Of a stretch of 64,000 nucleotides of DNA, positions 25,138 to 35,500 are shown in pieces; within the stretch, counting starts at the first letter, position 1, and each line of letters opens with the position of its first letter. The stretch comes from Treponema sp. C6A8 (GTDB lineage Bacteria; Spirochaetota; Spirochaetia; Treponematales; Treponemataceae). Both the position numbers and the translations under genes were made by a program. Under the pieces are notes generated by a model, which saw nothing but the letters and a program-made list of their open reading frames with translations, searched no databases and was not told the origin of the DNA. The stretch spans positions 1 to 64,000 of the forward strand of contig NZ_JHVB01000002.1 in assembly GCF_000619925.1 (NCBI RefSeq), given 5' to 3'.

Positions 25138-26640
25138 TTATGCCTTAACAAATTCCTTCTTTAAAAAGTCCAAATCAAGTTCCGGATAAAGAACATGTGC
25201 ACCCAAAAGTTTGTTTACACGTGCACGAGCAGCATTTACAGTGTCATCTGAAATCTCGATTTTTCCTTTTGCAGGTTTACCTTCTTTAGTAAGTCCTGGC
25301 TTTGTATTTTTAAGAACAAAGTCAATAATGTCGGCAACTTCCTTCATATCAGCTTCATTCATTCCTAACGTTGTAAGACCTGGAGTTCCGATACGGATAC
25401 CAGATGTCCACCAGGCACCATTCTTGTCGTATGGAAGGGCGTTAGCGTTGGCAGTTACACCGCACTTGAAGAGAGCAGCTTCTGCCTGTTTTCCTGTAAG
25501 ACCGTAAACAGTTACATCACAGAGCATAAGGTGGTTATCAGTTCCGCCAGTCTGAAGTGGAATATTGTGTGCTTTACAGCCTTCAGCCAAAGCCTGTGCA
25601 TTCTTTACAACCTGCTGTGCCCATGCCTGATAAGCAGGAGTACGAGCCTCTTTGAATGCGATTGCCTTAGCGGCCATAACGTGTCCGAGAGGTCCACCGA
25701 GTACCATAGGACATCCCTTATTTACATAGTCTGCAAATTCTTTCTTACAGAGAATCATAGCACCGCGAGGTCCGCGCAAAGTTTTATGAGTTGTAGTTGT
25801 TACTACGTCTGCCCATTTTACAGGATCGTAATCGCCAGTGAAAACTTTTCCGGCAACAAGACCTGCGAAGTGAGCCATATCTACCATGAGAACTGCTCCA
25901 CACTTGTCTGCAATTTCGCGGAAGCGTTTAAAGTTGATTTTACGCGGGTAAGCAGAGAAACCTGTCAAAAGAATAAGAGGTTTTACTTCCATTGCCTGCT
26001 TTTCGATAGCATCGTAGTCCAAAAGACCAGTTTCTTTATCTACTCCGTATGGATGAGATTCAAACATGCGTGCAGAAACGTTCATTTTATAACCGTGAGT
26101 AAGGTGACCACCACAAGAGTAGTCCAGGCCCATCAATTTCTGATTTCCGAACTTTTTACGAAGTGCGTCGAACTGTTCGTCTGTAAGGTCGTTCAAAGAT
26201 TTAACGCCGAGTTCTTCAAGAGTTGGAGTTTCTACTTTTGCAGAAAGGATTGCCCAGTAAGCTACAAGGTTTGTGTCTGCACCAGAGTGAGGCTGAACAT
26301 AAGCGTAATCAGCACCAAAAAGAGCTTCTGCTTCGCGGGCAGCAGTATTTTCAACAGCGTCAATATTTACACAGCCACCATAGTAACGGTGTTCTGGATA
26401 GCCTTCTGCATATTTATCTGTAAGAAGGTTTCCCATAGCAGCCTGAACGTTAAGCGAACAGTAGTTTTCGCTTGCAACAAGCTTCAAGTGGCTTCTCTGA
26501 TTTTCAATTTCATTTACGATTGAAGCAGCAATATCCGGCCCCACAGCTGCAACCTGCTGAAGATTTGCTACGTAAGCTGTCATTGCGGCATTAGGTTTTC
26601 CACCGCAACCTGCAAGGTAATTTTCCAATGGTGTTGGCAT
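25138..26640 (-). CDS. glyA: Serine hydroxymethyltransferase
   Basis: A 500-residue fold-type I PLP enzyme that interconverts serine and glycine with tetrahydrofolate. It shows ASENYCS, ADTNLVAYWA, LLTGFSAYPRKINFKRF, VDMAHFAGLVAG and the PLP-lysine block TTTTHKTLRGPRGAMI. It is longer than the usual 415-430 residues; an N-terminal extension of about 40 residues and internal insertions (TLEELGVKSLNDL region) are seen, as in other treponemal versions. CAGGAG precedes the start. It is a single transcription unit closed by the terminator downstream. Confidence 0.95.
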   Translation of the reverse strand: MPTPLENYLAGCGGKPNAAMTAYVANLQQVAAVGPDIAASIVNEIENQRSHLKLVASENYCSLNVQAAMGNLLTDKYAEGYPEHRYYGGCVNIDAVENTAAREAEALFGADYAYVQPHSGADTNLVAYWAILSAKVETPTLEELGVKSLNDLTDEQFDALRKKFGNQKLMGLDYSCGGHLTHGYKMNVSARMFESHPYGVDKETGLLDYDAIEKQAMEVKPLILLTGFSAYPRKINFKRFREIADKCGAVLMVDMAHFAGLVAGKVFTGDYDPVKWADVVTTTTHKTLRGPRGAMILCKKEFADYVNKGCPMVLGGPLGHVMAAKAIAFKEARTPAYQAWAQQVVKNAQALAEGCKAHNIPLQTGGTDNHLMLCDVTVYGLTGKQAEAALFKCGVTANANALPYDKNGAWWTSGIRIGTPGLTTLGMNEADMKEVADIIDFVLKNTKPGLTKEGKPAKGKIEISDDTVNAARARVNKLLGAHVLYPELDLDFLKKEFVKA

Positions 26641-26708
26641 ATTTACAACTCCTGAGTTTTAATAATATTTAAGTGATTTTAGCGTAATTAAAGATTTTTG
26701 GGAAGAGC

Positions 26709-26743
26709 AAAAAAAAACCGCAGGACTAAGAGCAGCCCTGCGG
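26709..26743 (-). terminator. Terminator after the sugar ABC operon
   Basis: On the minus strand CCGCAGG pairs with CCTGCGG and is followed by a run of nine Ts, about 30 bases after the permease stop. Confidence 0.85.
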
Positions 26744-26775
26744 AAAATTTATTTAGAGGAGAATTTGGATTCTAA

Positions 26776-27942
26776 TTAGATCTTAACGCGGCGTGCGCGA
26801 ACGTCGAACAATACGGCAGCAATCAAAACAGCACCACGAACGATGTACTGCAAAGAAATACCTACACCCATAAGGTTCATACCGTTTGTCAAAGAAGACA
26901 TTACCAAAGCACCAATCATTGTTCCTGTAACTTTACCAACACCACCAGATGCTGATGTACCACCAACGTAAGAAGAAGCAATAGCATCCATTTCAAATGC
27001 GTTACCAGCTGTTGGTGTAGCTGACTGAAGACGTGCTGCGAACAATACACCAGCAAGACCAGCAAGCATACCCATGTTACAGAATACGAACATCAAAATC
27101 TTTTCAACCTTAATACCAGAAAGCTGAGCAGCTTCGCGGTTACCACCTACAGCGTAGATGTGGCGTCCAAGAACTGTGTTGTTTGTAATGAAGTGGTAGA
27201 TACCAAGTACAACAAGTACGATTACGATTGTCCAAGAAAGTCCATGATACTGAGCCAATTTTGTTGTGAAGAACAAAATCAAAACTGCCATGAAGAACAA
27301 TTTAGCAATGAACAATGTTTTTGGGCTGTCAGAAAGACCATATTTAGCCTTGTTAGCACGAGCCTTGATTTCTGAACCGATAAGACATCCTACAAGAGCA
27401 ATACCAAGAATCATTGTAAGGATATGAATATCGTGTTCACCACCGATATCAGGAATAAATCCGTTACCAATAGCGTTGAATGTTTCGTTCTTGATTACAA
27501 TTGTACCAGTAGAACCAGTAACCAAAAGCAAAGCACCACGGAAGATAAACATACCAGCCAGAGTTACAACGAAAGGTGGAACTTCACATTTTGCAACTAA
27601 GAAGCCCTGATAAGCACCAACAAGAATACCGATTAACATTGCACCAAGTACAAGTACTACTACTGGAACACCAGGAGCAACACGCATAATCTGAGCAACA
27701 ATAGCACCGATGAAACCACAAACATAACCTATAGAAAGGTCAATCTGAAGGTCGATCAAAATCAAAGTCATACCAATAGCCAGAACAGCAACATAACCAG
27801 TCTGGTCAAAAAGGTTACTCAGGTTACGAGCATTCATGAAGATACCGCCGGTTGTGGCAGTAAAGAAAAGCATTACAGCAAGCAAAGCGATGAACATAGC
27901 ATAAGAACGCATGTTACGCTTGATTATAGTTAATGTACCCAT
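26776..27942 (-). CDS. mmsB: Sugar ABC transporter permease (MmsB/GguB/XylH type)
   Basis: A 388-residue membrane protein of the carbohydrate ABC-2 (CUT2) permease family with about ten hydrophobic segments. Typical blocks are LAIGMTLILIDLQIDLSIGY, PPFVVTLAGMFIFRG and GGNREAAQLSGIKVEKI. The length and the central stretch of polar residues (KARANKAKYGLS) match the multiple-monosaccharide (GguB/MmsB) group more than RbsC. It forms the channel with the upstream ATPase. It is the last gene of the operon. The sugar is probably xylose, glucose or galactose-like, but is not fixed by sequence. Confidence 0.85.
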   Translation of the reverse strand: MGTLTIIKRNMRSYAMFIALLAVMLFFTATTGGIFMNARNLSNLFDQTGYVAVLAIGMTLILIDLQIDLSIGYVCGFIGAIVAQIMRVAPGVPVVVLVLGAMLIGILVGAYQGFLVAKCEVPPFVVTLAGMFIFRGALLLVTGSTGTIVIKNETFNAIGNGFIPDIGGEHDIHILTMILGIALVGCLIGSEIKARANKAKYGLSDSPKTLFIAKLFFMAVLILFFTTKLAQYHGLSWTIVIVLVVLGIYHFITNNTVLGRHIYAVGGNREAAQLSGIKVEKILMFVFCNMGMLAGLAGVLFAARLQSATPTAGNAFEMDAIASSYVGGTSASGGVGKVTGTMIGALVMSSLTNGMNLMGVGISLQYIVRGAVLIAAVLFDVRARRVKI

Positions 27943-27960
27943 TTTATATTTCTCCTATTT

Positions 27961-29481
27961 TTAGTTTTCAGTAGCGATACGCATGATTTTTTCCTGCGTA
28001 GCTTCTGCACCACTCATTTCGCCGGCAATTACACCGCCAGATACAACACAGATGCGGTCACTCATACCAAGAACTTCAGGTAATTCTGAAGAAATCATGA
28101 TAATAGCCATACCCTGTTCTACCAGCTGGTTCATCAGCGAATAAATTTCATACTTAGCACCAACATCGATACCGCGTGTAGGTTCATCAAGAATAAGAAC
28201 TTCTGGGCGTGTCATCATCCATTTAGCAAGAGCAACTTTCTGCTGGTTACCACCAGAAAGGTTGTTTACTTTTGTATCAATAGATGGTGTCTTTACACGA
28301 AGATCTTTTACATACTGAGAACTTACGACAATTTCCTTGTTCTTATCTACAACGCCGTTTTTAACAAGCTGTCTCAAAGAAGCAATTGTGATGTTCTGCT
28401 TTACATCCTGCTGAAGCAAAAGACCATTACCTTTACGGTCTTCAGATACATATCCGATACCGTCAGCAATAGCATCTGCCGGGTGCTTGTAGTTAACTAC
28501 CTTACCATTGTGATAAGCGGTTCCTTCTACTTTGTATCTGCGAGGGTTACCAAAAAGACTAAGGGCAAATTCTGTACGGCCGCAGCCCATAAGTCCTGCA
28601 AGACCAAGAATTTCACCTTTACGAACTGTAAGGTTTACGCCTTTAAGAAGCTGACGAGAAACTGAATAGTCATAAACTTTCCAGTCCTTTACTTCAAGTG
28701 CTACATCACCAATATTGATGTGTTCACGTTTTGGATAAATATTGGTAAGTTCACGACCTACCATGTATTTAATAATCTGCTCTTCGTTGATTTCATCTTT
28801 TTCAAGCTGTGCAACTGTTTTACCATCGCGCAATACTGTTACACGGTCTGCAATTGCAGTTACTTCCTTAAGTTTATGAGAAATCATAATGCTTGTAACG
28901 CCCTGTTTTTTGAGCTCTACAATAAGCTTAAGCAGATTTTCACTGTCATTTTCATTCAAAGAAGATGTAGGTTCATCAAGAATAAGAATACGAACGTTCT
29001 TACTCAAAGCTTTTGCAATTTCTACAAGCTGCTGTTTACCTGTACCAAGATCCTTAATCTTTGTACTTGGATCAACATCAAGTCCTACACGTTCAAGCTG
29101 TTTTTTAGCCTGAATAATTGTTTCGTTCCAGTTAATAGTACCGTTCTTGTTCCGGATTTCATGTCCAAGATAGATGTTTTCGTAAACAGACAATTCAGGA
29201 ATTAAAGCCAGTTCCTGATAAATAATTGCAAGGCCTGCTCGTTCACTGTCTTTGATTGTTTTGTACTCTTGAACTGCTCCATCGATGCGGATTTCTCCCT
29301 TATAAGTTCCAAAAGGATATACTCCAGAAAGAACCTTCATCAAAGTTGATTTACCAGCACCGTTTTCACCACAGATGAAAAGGATTTCTGATTCTTCAGC
29401 TTTAAATGTTACATCATCAAGAGCTTTAACTCCGGGGAATGTTTTTGTGATATGAGCCATTTCAAGTATTGTCTTGCCCAT
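27961..29481 (-). CDS. mmsA: Sugar ABC transporter ATP-binding protein (MmsA/GguA/XylG type)
   Basis: A 506-residue CUT2 ATPase with two fused ABC domains. The first has Walker A GENGAGKST, signature-region LGTGKQQLVEIAKAL and Walker B LILDEPTSSL. The second has the degenerate Walker A GLMGCGRTE, signature LSGGNQQKVALAKW and LILDEPTRGID. A weakened first signature and a degenerate second P-loop are normal for this family. GGGGG upstream of the ATG is the ribosome site. A hairpin terminator between chvE and this gene probably lowers its expression relative to the binding protein. Confidence 0.92.
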   Translation of the reverse strand: MGKTILEMAHITKTFPGVKALDDVTFKAEESEILFICGENGAGKSTLMKVLSGVYPFGTYKGEIRIDGAVQEYKTIKDSERAGLAIIYQELALIPELSVYENIYLGHEIRNKNGTINWNETIIQAKKQLERVGLDVDPSTKIKDLGTGKQQLVEIAKALSKNVRILILDEPTSSLNENDSENLLKLIVELKKQGVTSIMISHKLKEVTAIADRVTVLRDGKTVAQLEKDEINEEQIIKYMVGRELTNIYPKREHINIGDVALEVKDWKVYDYSVSRQLLKGVNLTVRKGEILGLAGLMGCGRTEFALSLFGNPRRYKVEGTAYHNGKVVNYKHPADAIADGIGYVSEDRKGNGLLLQQDVKQNITIASLRQLVKNGVVDKNKEIVVSSQYVKDLRVKTPSIDTKVNNLSGGNQQKVALAKWMMTRPEVLILDEPTRGIDVGAKYEIYSLMNQLVEQGMAIIMISSELPEVLGMSDRICVVSGGVIAGEMSGAEATQEKIMRIATEN

Positions 29482-29613
29482 TTTGTTATTACCCCCATTT
29501 TATAATTGAAAAAATAAACCGGATTTACCGGCAAAAGTTTATGCGCATTCACGCTGAATTTTTTAATTTTCTTCTTAAATATTATTATTAAATCGTTTTT
29601 AATTATATTTTTC

Positions 29614-29645
29614 AAAAATCGGGCGAAAGCGGACTTCCGCCCGAT
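29614..29645 (-). terminator. Intra-operon hairpin after the binding-protein gene
   Basis: On the minus strand ATCGGGCG pairs with CGCCCGAT and is followed by TTTTTG. Placed 17 bases after the chvE stop and 130 bases before mmsA, it likely acts as a partial terminator or 3' stabiliser that makes binding protein exceed transporter. Confidence 0.8.
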
Positions 29646-29661
29646 AATTAATCACTTAAAG

Positions 29662-30726
29662 TTATTTTACGATATCAACGTTAGACTTTGTGATAACAGT
29701 TACATCAGCCTGGATAGCCTTAACCTTTGTCTTACCATTGTCGTAAGAAGCAGAAGTTGCAGGAGCTTTACCGTTGATGAGCTGTGTAGCCAAGTCTACA
29801 GCTGCTTTAGCCAATACAGATGTGTTCTTCCATACTGTCATTGTCTGTTTTCCATCGCGGATGTACTGGAGAGAAGCTTTTTCAGCATCCTGTCCTGTGA
29901 TTACGTATGATTTTACAGCTGGGTCTTTAGCGAATTCGTCAGCGATTGCACGAGCAGTACCATCGTTTGGAGCCAAGATAGATACATCACCCTTGTCAGC
30001 AGCCTTAGCAACTGTCAAGTTATCAGCAGCCTTTCTCTTAGCAACATCGAAGTTCCAGTCTGTTGTAACCTGGTTGATTACGTTAGAAAGTTCAGCACGT
30101 GTAAGAGTTTTCTTTGAAGAAAGTTTTTCAGCTTCAGAAGAGTTCTTGATTACGAATGTACCGTCAGCGATTTTTGGCTGGAGTACTGACCAAGCACCTT
30201 CGAAGAAGATGAAAGCGTTGTTGTCTGATGCAGCACCTGCATAGAGATACAATGGGTTTCCTTTCTTTGATTTGTCTTTGAGGTTGTCGATAAGGAACTG
30301 TCCCTGAGCAACACCTACAGAGAAGCTGTCGAATGTTACATAGTAGTCAACAGCAGTTGTATCAGTGATAAGACGGTCATAAGAAATAACCTTTACCTTG
30401 TCTTTCTTTGCAGCTTCAGCAGCAGCAGCGGCAGCAGCACCGTCCTGTGGACAAATGATAAGAACTTTGATTCCCTTTGTAAGAAGAGCTTCAACGTTCT
30501 GTTTTTCTTTGTTTGAGTCTCCCTGTGAGAACAAAACTTCTACAGAAGCATTGTCTTTAAGAAGGTTTGTGAATGATGTTTCGTCCTGAATCCAGCGTGG
30601 TTCATCTTTTGTTGGAAGAACGATACCTACTTCTGTCTTAGCTTTCTTTGCTTTAGCAGCAAAAGCTGAAGAAGAAACTGCAGCGAATGCACATGCAGCA
30701 AGTACAACTTTTGTAATTTTTTTCAT
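29662..30726 (-). CDS. chvE: Periplasmic monosaccharide-binding protein (ChvE/XylF type)
   Basis: A 354-residue protein with a signal peptide (about 1-23, cleaved after SSAFA) and a periplasmic-binding fold. It shows the start IVLPTKDEPRWIQDE, ICPQDGAAAAA, VISYDRLI, ILAPNDGTARAI and YVITGQDAEK, as in the XylF/ChvE group. It delivers aldopentose or hexose to the MmsAB transporter. The signal lacks a lipobox Cys, so the mature protein is soluble. As first gene of the operon it is followed by a hairpin. Upstream lie an AAAGGAG ribosome site and a 7-3-7 dyad. Confidence 0.88.
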   Translation of the reverse strand: MKKITKVVLAACAFAAVSSSAFAAKAKKAKTEVGIVLPTKDEPRWIQDETSFTNLLKDNASVEVLFSQGDSNKEKQNVEALLTKGIKVLIICPQDGAAAAAAAEAAKKDKVKVISYDRLITDTTAVDYYVTFDSFSVGVAQGQFLIDNLKDKSKKGNPLYLYAGAASDNNAFIFFEGAWSVLQPKIADGTFVIKNSSEAEKLSSKKTLTRAELSNVINQVTTDWNFDVAKRKAADNLTVAKAADKGDVSILAPNDGTARAIADEFAKDPAVKSYVITGQDAEKASLQYIRDGKQTMTVWKNTSVLAKAAVDLATQLINGKAPATSASYDNGKTKVKAIQADVTVITKSNVDIVK

Positions 30727-30768
30727 AAAAAACTCCTTTCCGCCTCCTAAGCGGTGTTCTTTTTTTAT

Positions 30769-30785
30769 AGAAACATTTTGTTTCT
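30769..30785. promoter_or_regulatory. Operator-like dyad upstream of the sugar operon
   Basis: AGAAACATTTTGTTTCT is a perfect 7-3-7 inverted repeat 42 bases before the chvE start. Most of it (the 18-mer 30764-30781) recurs before trpB. It is suitable for a dimeric repressor; the protein is not identified. Confidence 0.55.
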
Positions 30786-30937
30786 TATTACGTTCAGTAT
30801 ATAAGATTGCATCAGAAAAAATTCATCGACTTTCTAGACAATATTAGTTTCTTACGCATTTTTTTTGTTTTTCATCATAAATATTTTGTCCAAATTCTAG
30901 AATTTATTGTTGTGCAAAATTTTTATGTGCTAATTTG

Positions 30938-30946
30938 TGCTATACT
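30938..30946 (+). promoter_or_regulatory. Extended -10 promoter of folP, leaderless arrangement
   Basis: TGCTATACT forms an extended -10 element ending 7 bases before the folP ATG. No Shine-Dalgarno precedes that ATG. Confidence 0.45.
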
Positions 30947-30953
30947 CCTTTTT

Positions 30954-31778
30954 ATGATTGAACTTAACCTTGCAACTAAAAAAATTACGACAGACCTTCC
31001 CGCCTTTGTGATGGGAATTGTAAACGCTACTCCCGACTCATTTTTCAGCGGAAGCCGCGGTGGAATTGAAAGAGCCCTTCAGCTTATTGAAGAAGGCGCA
31101 GATCTCCTTGATCTTGGCGCAGAATCAACCCGCCCAGGAAGCGAATATGTAAGCGAAGAAGAAGAAATCCGCCGTCTTATTCCCCTCATCAAGGAAATCA
31201 GAAAAAACAGCGACATTCCCCTTTCCATAGATACAAGAAAAGCAGCCGTTTTTAAGGCAGCCGTAGAAGCCGGAGCCGATATTTTAAACGACATCAGCGC
31301 TTTGGAAGATGCCCCGGAACTTGCAGACTTCTGTGCAAAAAAAGGTCTGCCGGTAATCCTCATGCACAAACGCGGAAATCCTGGAACCATGCAGAAAAAC
31401 ACAGCCTACACAGACTGTTTTAGCGAAGTAAACGACTACCTGATTGAACGCGCAGCCTTTGCAGAAAAAAGCGGAATTGCAGCCGAAAAAATCATTCTTG
31501 ACCCTGGAATCGGATTTGGAAAAAATACCCGCGACAATTTCCAGCTTATTCGCCGCTGCGGTGAACTTGCAGGCGGTAAATATAATGTGCTTATGGCCCT
31601 TTCCAGAAAAACCTGTATTGGTGAAGCGACCGGCCGGGCTGTTGAAGACCGCCTTTACGGAACTCTTGCCGCAGACCTGGTTGCCGTGCAGAAAGGAGCC
31701 TTTATGGTTCGCGTTCATGACGTAAAGGAAACTGTAGATACCCTCAAGGTTTTAAAAGCCTGCAATAATATAGAATAA
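30954..31778 (+). CDS. folP: Dihydropteroate synthase
   Basis: A 274-residue TIM-barrel enzyme joining p-aminobenzoate to dihydropterin pyrophosphate in folate synthesis. The two pterin-binding signatures are intact: MGIVNATPDSFFSGS near the N-terminus and LDLGAESTRPGSEYVSEEEE. DILNDISAL, ILMHKRGNPGTM and ILDPGIGFGKN follow. I chose the start MIELNLATKK because the longer in-frame reading adds 49 hydrophobic residues across the promoter region. The cyclo-ligase gene follows after one base, forming a folate operon. Confidence 0.93.
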   Translation: MIELNLATKKITTDLPAFVMGIVNATPDSFFSGSRGGIERALQLIEEGADLLDLGAESTRPGSEYVSEEEEIRRLIPLIKEIRKNSDIPLSIDTRKAAVFKAAVEAGADILNDISALEDAPELADFCAKKGLPVILMHKRGNPGTMQKNTAYTDCFSEVNDYLIERAAFAEKSGIAAEKIILDPGIGFGKNTRDNFQLIRRCGELAGGKYNVLMALSRKTCIGEATGRAVEDRLYGTLAADLVAVQKGAFMVRVHDVKETVDTLKVLKACNNIE

Positions 31779-31779
31779 A

Positions 31780-32343
31780 ATGACAAAAATCGAACTCAGA
31801 AAGCAGATAAAAACTCTTCTCCCGGTCACGGAAATCAGAAAATCAGAAAGCAAAAGGATTTGTAATGCAATAATCCAGAGCAACGAATACCAGACAGCCC
31901 CTCTGATTCTCTTGTACATGGCCATGGATGATGAAGTTGATTTGAAGCTTCTGAACGATGACGCCCTAAATCGCAAAAAGCTTGTCGGCTTGCCTCGAAT
32001 AATTCCCCAGAGCGGTCTTATGGACTTTTACTACGCAACAGCCCAAACACAATTGAAGGCGGAAGCCAGTTACGGAATAAAAGAGCCGGAGGCACTAGCT
32101 GAAAATCTGATTAATCCGGAAAATCTTCCTGACGGCACATTAATCATCGTGCCGGGACGGGCCTTCACAAAGGATGGCAGCCGTCTTGGCCGGGGAAAGG
32201 GCTTTTACGACCGCTGGCTTTCAAAAATCCCTTCGGACAAAAAAAATCGTGTTCATCTTTTTGGAGTATGCTTTCCGCAGCAGATTGTAGAAAGCATTCC
32301 TTGCGATGAACACGACTTTTTAATGAACAAAGTTGTGTATTAA
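31780..32343 (+). CDS. fthC: 5-formyltetrahydrofolate cyclo-ligase
   Basis: A 187-residue enzyme of the 5-FTHF cyclo-ligase (YgfA/MTHFS) family, converting 5-formyl-THF to methenyl-THF with ATP. Visible blocks are the basic start (KIELRKQIKTLLP), LLYMAMDDEVDL, the YGIKEP block, and the glycine-rich signature VPGRAFTKDGSRLGRGKGFYDR; the C-terminus has CFPQQIVESIPCDEHD. It starts one base after folP and so shares its transcript. A large structured element lies just downstream. Confidence 0.9.
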   Translation: MTKIELRKQIKTLLPVTEIRKSESKRICNAIIQSNEYQTAPLILLYMAMDDEVDLKLLNDDALNRKKLVGLPRIIPQSGLMDFYYATAQTQLKAEASYGIKEPEALAENLINPENLPDGTLIIVPGRAFTKDGSRLGRGKGFYDRWLSKIPSDKKNRVHLFGVCFPQQIVESIPCDEHDFLMNKVVY

Positions 32344-32362
32344 TCTTGTAATTTAGATTGAT

Positions 32363-32519
32363 AAAAAAATGGCGCGAGGGAACAGAGTGCGGGGCAAAAA
32401 CACTCTGATTGCTGTGACCGCGAGAGCGGTCAAGTTTATAGTTACTTTGCAGCAATCAGCGTGTAGCGCGATATCGCGCGGTTTTGCCCCGTACTCTGTG
32501 ACCGGAAGCCATTTTTTTT
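32363..32519. repeat. Large branched hairpin element between convergent genes
   Basis: An outer AAATGGC/GCCATTT stem is followed inward by ACAGAGT/ACTCTGT, CGGGGCAAAA/TTTTGCCCCG and TGATTGCTG/CAGCAATCA. Inside is GACCGC-GAGA-GCGGTC (a stem with a GNRA-type loop), and on the 3' side the palindrome GCGCGATATCGCGC. A/T runs on both outer ends let it act as a bidirectional terminator for fthC and the OmpA-like gene. Its size and branching exceed a plain terminator. Confidence 0.7.
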
Positions 32520-32529
32520 AAACAATACC

Positions 32530-35500
32530 CTATTTTACAAGAATAAATTCAACACGGCGGTTCTTCCAGTTGTTGTCCTTATCTTTTGGATTAACAACAG
32601 GCTTTGTACCACCCATACCTTCAGTTGAAATATTAGCGCCGCTTACACCCTTCTTCATCAGGTATGCGCGGATTGCATCTGCACGTTCCTTAGAAAGTGG
32701 CTGAGAAGCACGTCCCCACTGGTTCATATTGTCTACAGTCTCTTCTTCAGGATTATCAGTTACCTTGTTAGCGTGACCAACCACAGTAACCTTGTAATCC
32801 TTGAACTTCTTAAGGATTTCTGCGATACGGTTCAAAATCTTAATGTTGTTGTCTACCTTATCCTTTGCAAGCTTAGCATTTGCAGCCTGGAAGTTTGCAG
32901 CGTCGCTTTCAAAGATAATAGAAGGAACTGCCATCTTAAGAACGTTACCGTCGCGGATAACAAGAACATCTACAGAAATCTGACCAGTAACAGTATTTGT
33001 CATACCAAGGTTATCAGTTACTGTAAATTCATAAGGATAATCCATAGCTGACTGAACGCGTTCTGCACGTCCCTTAGAATCTTTCTGAACATTACTCAAA
33101 CCGTCCCAGATAAGGCGTTCTGTAATTGAGTTTTTACCGTTCTGAACCCAGAAGTCCTTGCCTTTTGGATCTTTAATTGTAAAGTTCCAGTTCTTAACCT
33201 GAGCCTTTGTTGCGCAAGAAAGCTTGATGAACAAATCATCGTCTGTACCGTCGTTATCAGGGCTGAAGTATTCAGGAGCTGTCTGAACCTTAAGCTGTGG
33301 AGCTGTTGCAGTACATACAAATGGAGAAGAAACTGCGCTTACGACATTACCCTTCTCGTATTCAATATCAAGAGTTCCAGTAAAGGTTCCTTCGCAGGCA
33401 TTTCCGTCTACTCCGGCGCCATTCCAGTTGATTACAGCAGGAACGTTTGCGCTGTCTTTTTCTGTAAGTGCAAATACGCTAGAGCCGTCCTCTTTTCTTA
33501 CATTGAATACCCAGCTCTTAATTCCGTCTGGAACAGAAAGTGTAATTTCAAACTTCTGAGTATCGAACTTAGAGTCTCCGTTTGGAGAGATTCCTTCAAG
33601 GTCAGCAGTCAGGTAAGCCTTTGTTTCGCGGCTATCCAGTGTGAGTGAAGGAAGAACTGATTTGAATGAGTTTCCAGCCTCATCAGTTGAAGTAAATTCA
33701 ATAGAATAAACTCCGTCTGCAGCTACGTTTCCGCTTTCGTCAGTTCCGTCCCATGTAAGGGCAGAAGATGAACCGCTCCAGGTGTACTTCTTAACAAGCT
33801 GATTTTTTGAATCAAGAACATTTGCTGTCCAGAGTTTTTCTGAAGAGCAGTTTGTGATTGTTACAGGCATCTTGTCTTTCTTGCTGTCTCCGTCTGGAGA
33901 GAAGAACTTGTATGGAGTTGAAGCTGTAAGACTTGGAGCTACTGTATCAATTACAAAAATCTGAGTAGAAGCAGCTGCCTGAGAACCGTTTGTAGCTTCA
34001 AGGCTGAGCTGAGCAGAATAATTTCCGTCTGCACAGAGAGTCTTGTCATCAGCTTTTCCGTCCCATGTAAAGCTTGCAGGAAGAGAGTTTTCTCCGCTTG
34101 TCTTGTAAACAGCCTTTCCAGAAGAATCTTTTACAGTGAATGTGTATGATTTAACTTCTTTTGTCTGTGTAAGAGGAGTAAAGCTGATTGTCTTTTTAGG
34201 GCTGTTTCCATCCGGTTTTGGAGAGAAAGCTGAATCACTCATAGCAAGAAGAAGCTGAGCTTCAGTTGTATCAAATGTTACAGTTCCGGCTGTCTGTCCG
34301 CCTCCTGCGTTTCCTGCAAGGTCTACTGCAGAAATTACCATCTGATATTTACCCTTTTCACTGATCTGGCCTTTGTCGTTTACACCGTTCCATGTAACTG
34401 AATCAGGTGGGAATGCGCCAAAGTCGTAAGTACGTACAACTTCATTTGTTTCAACATTCTTGATTTCTGCCTTCCAGTTCTGAACTGGTGCTCCGGCAGA
34501 AGGAACAGTTGTAATAGTAAATTTAACAGAATCTTTTGAGCCGGCACCGAAGGTTGTTTCAGAAGCCTTGATGCTTGCTACAGGTTTTTCTGTATCAAGA
34601 ACTACATAAGGAGAATAGATAGTTGTAGGAACATATCCGTTCAAATATTTTGCAGTAATGCTTGCGCGGTATTCGCCGTCCTTGAGTTTTGTTTTTCCGT
34701 CTGTGCCGTCAAAAGTAATTTCAGAAGGAGGAACTGCGCCAGTATTAGACTGATTGTAAACACGAACTGCCTTTCCGTTTCTGTCTTCAATTGTTAAAGC
34801 CCATTCAACAAGCTTGTTGCCAGATTTTTCTTCTGGAACAGGAATTGTGATATTGAACTTAACATCTTTATAAAGGCTTTCTGTTTCTGGAGAGAAGTAG
34901 CGTGAAGAAGCAAGGTAGATGTTTGTAGCAGGCTTTTCTGCAGAGTAGATGATATTTGAAATACCAGTTTTTGCAGCCTTGTTTCCTGCGCGGTCAGTTG
35001 CTGTGATGTCGTAAGAATAAACACCATCAGGAAGCTGAGCATCAAGATCATCTGTACCCTTCCAGCTGAATTCCAGAGGTTCAGATTTTTTCCATGTGTA
35101 AGTGCGGACTGTTTTTCCGTCTGCGCTGGCAAAAGTACCAACCCAAAGGTCTTCTTTTGAACCGCTCTGGCGAACTTTGAATGCAGCTTTTGCGCCTTCA
35201 CCAAAGATTTTGTCACCAGGCTGAGCAATTTCAACCTCAGGAGGAACTGTATCAATTACTACCTTGAATTCTTTTGTCTGGCCTTTATTGCCGTTATCAT
35301 CAATTGCAGTAATATAATAGAAGTAAGTTCCATCTGGAGCCAGTTCACCATTATCCATTGTTCCGTTCCATGTGATAGAAGACGGAATTTCAACTCCGTG
35401 TTTTGGAGTAATAAGCTGCTTGAAGAAAGTCTTAATTCCAAGTTTTTCTGGAAGCGATACTTTGTTTTCAATTGTGCGGACTACATTCTTGTTTGAGTCC

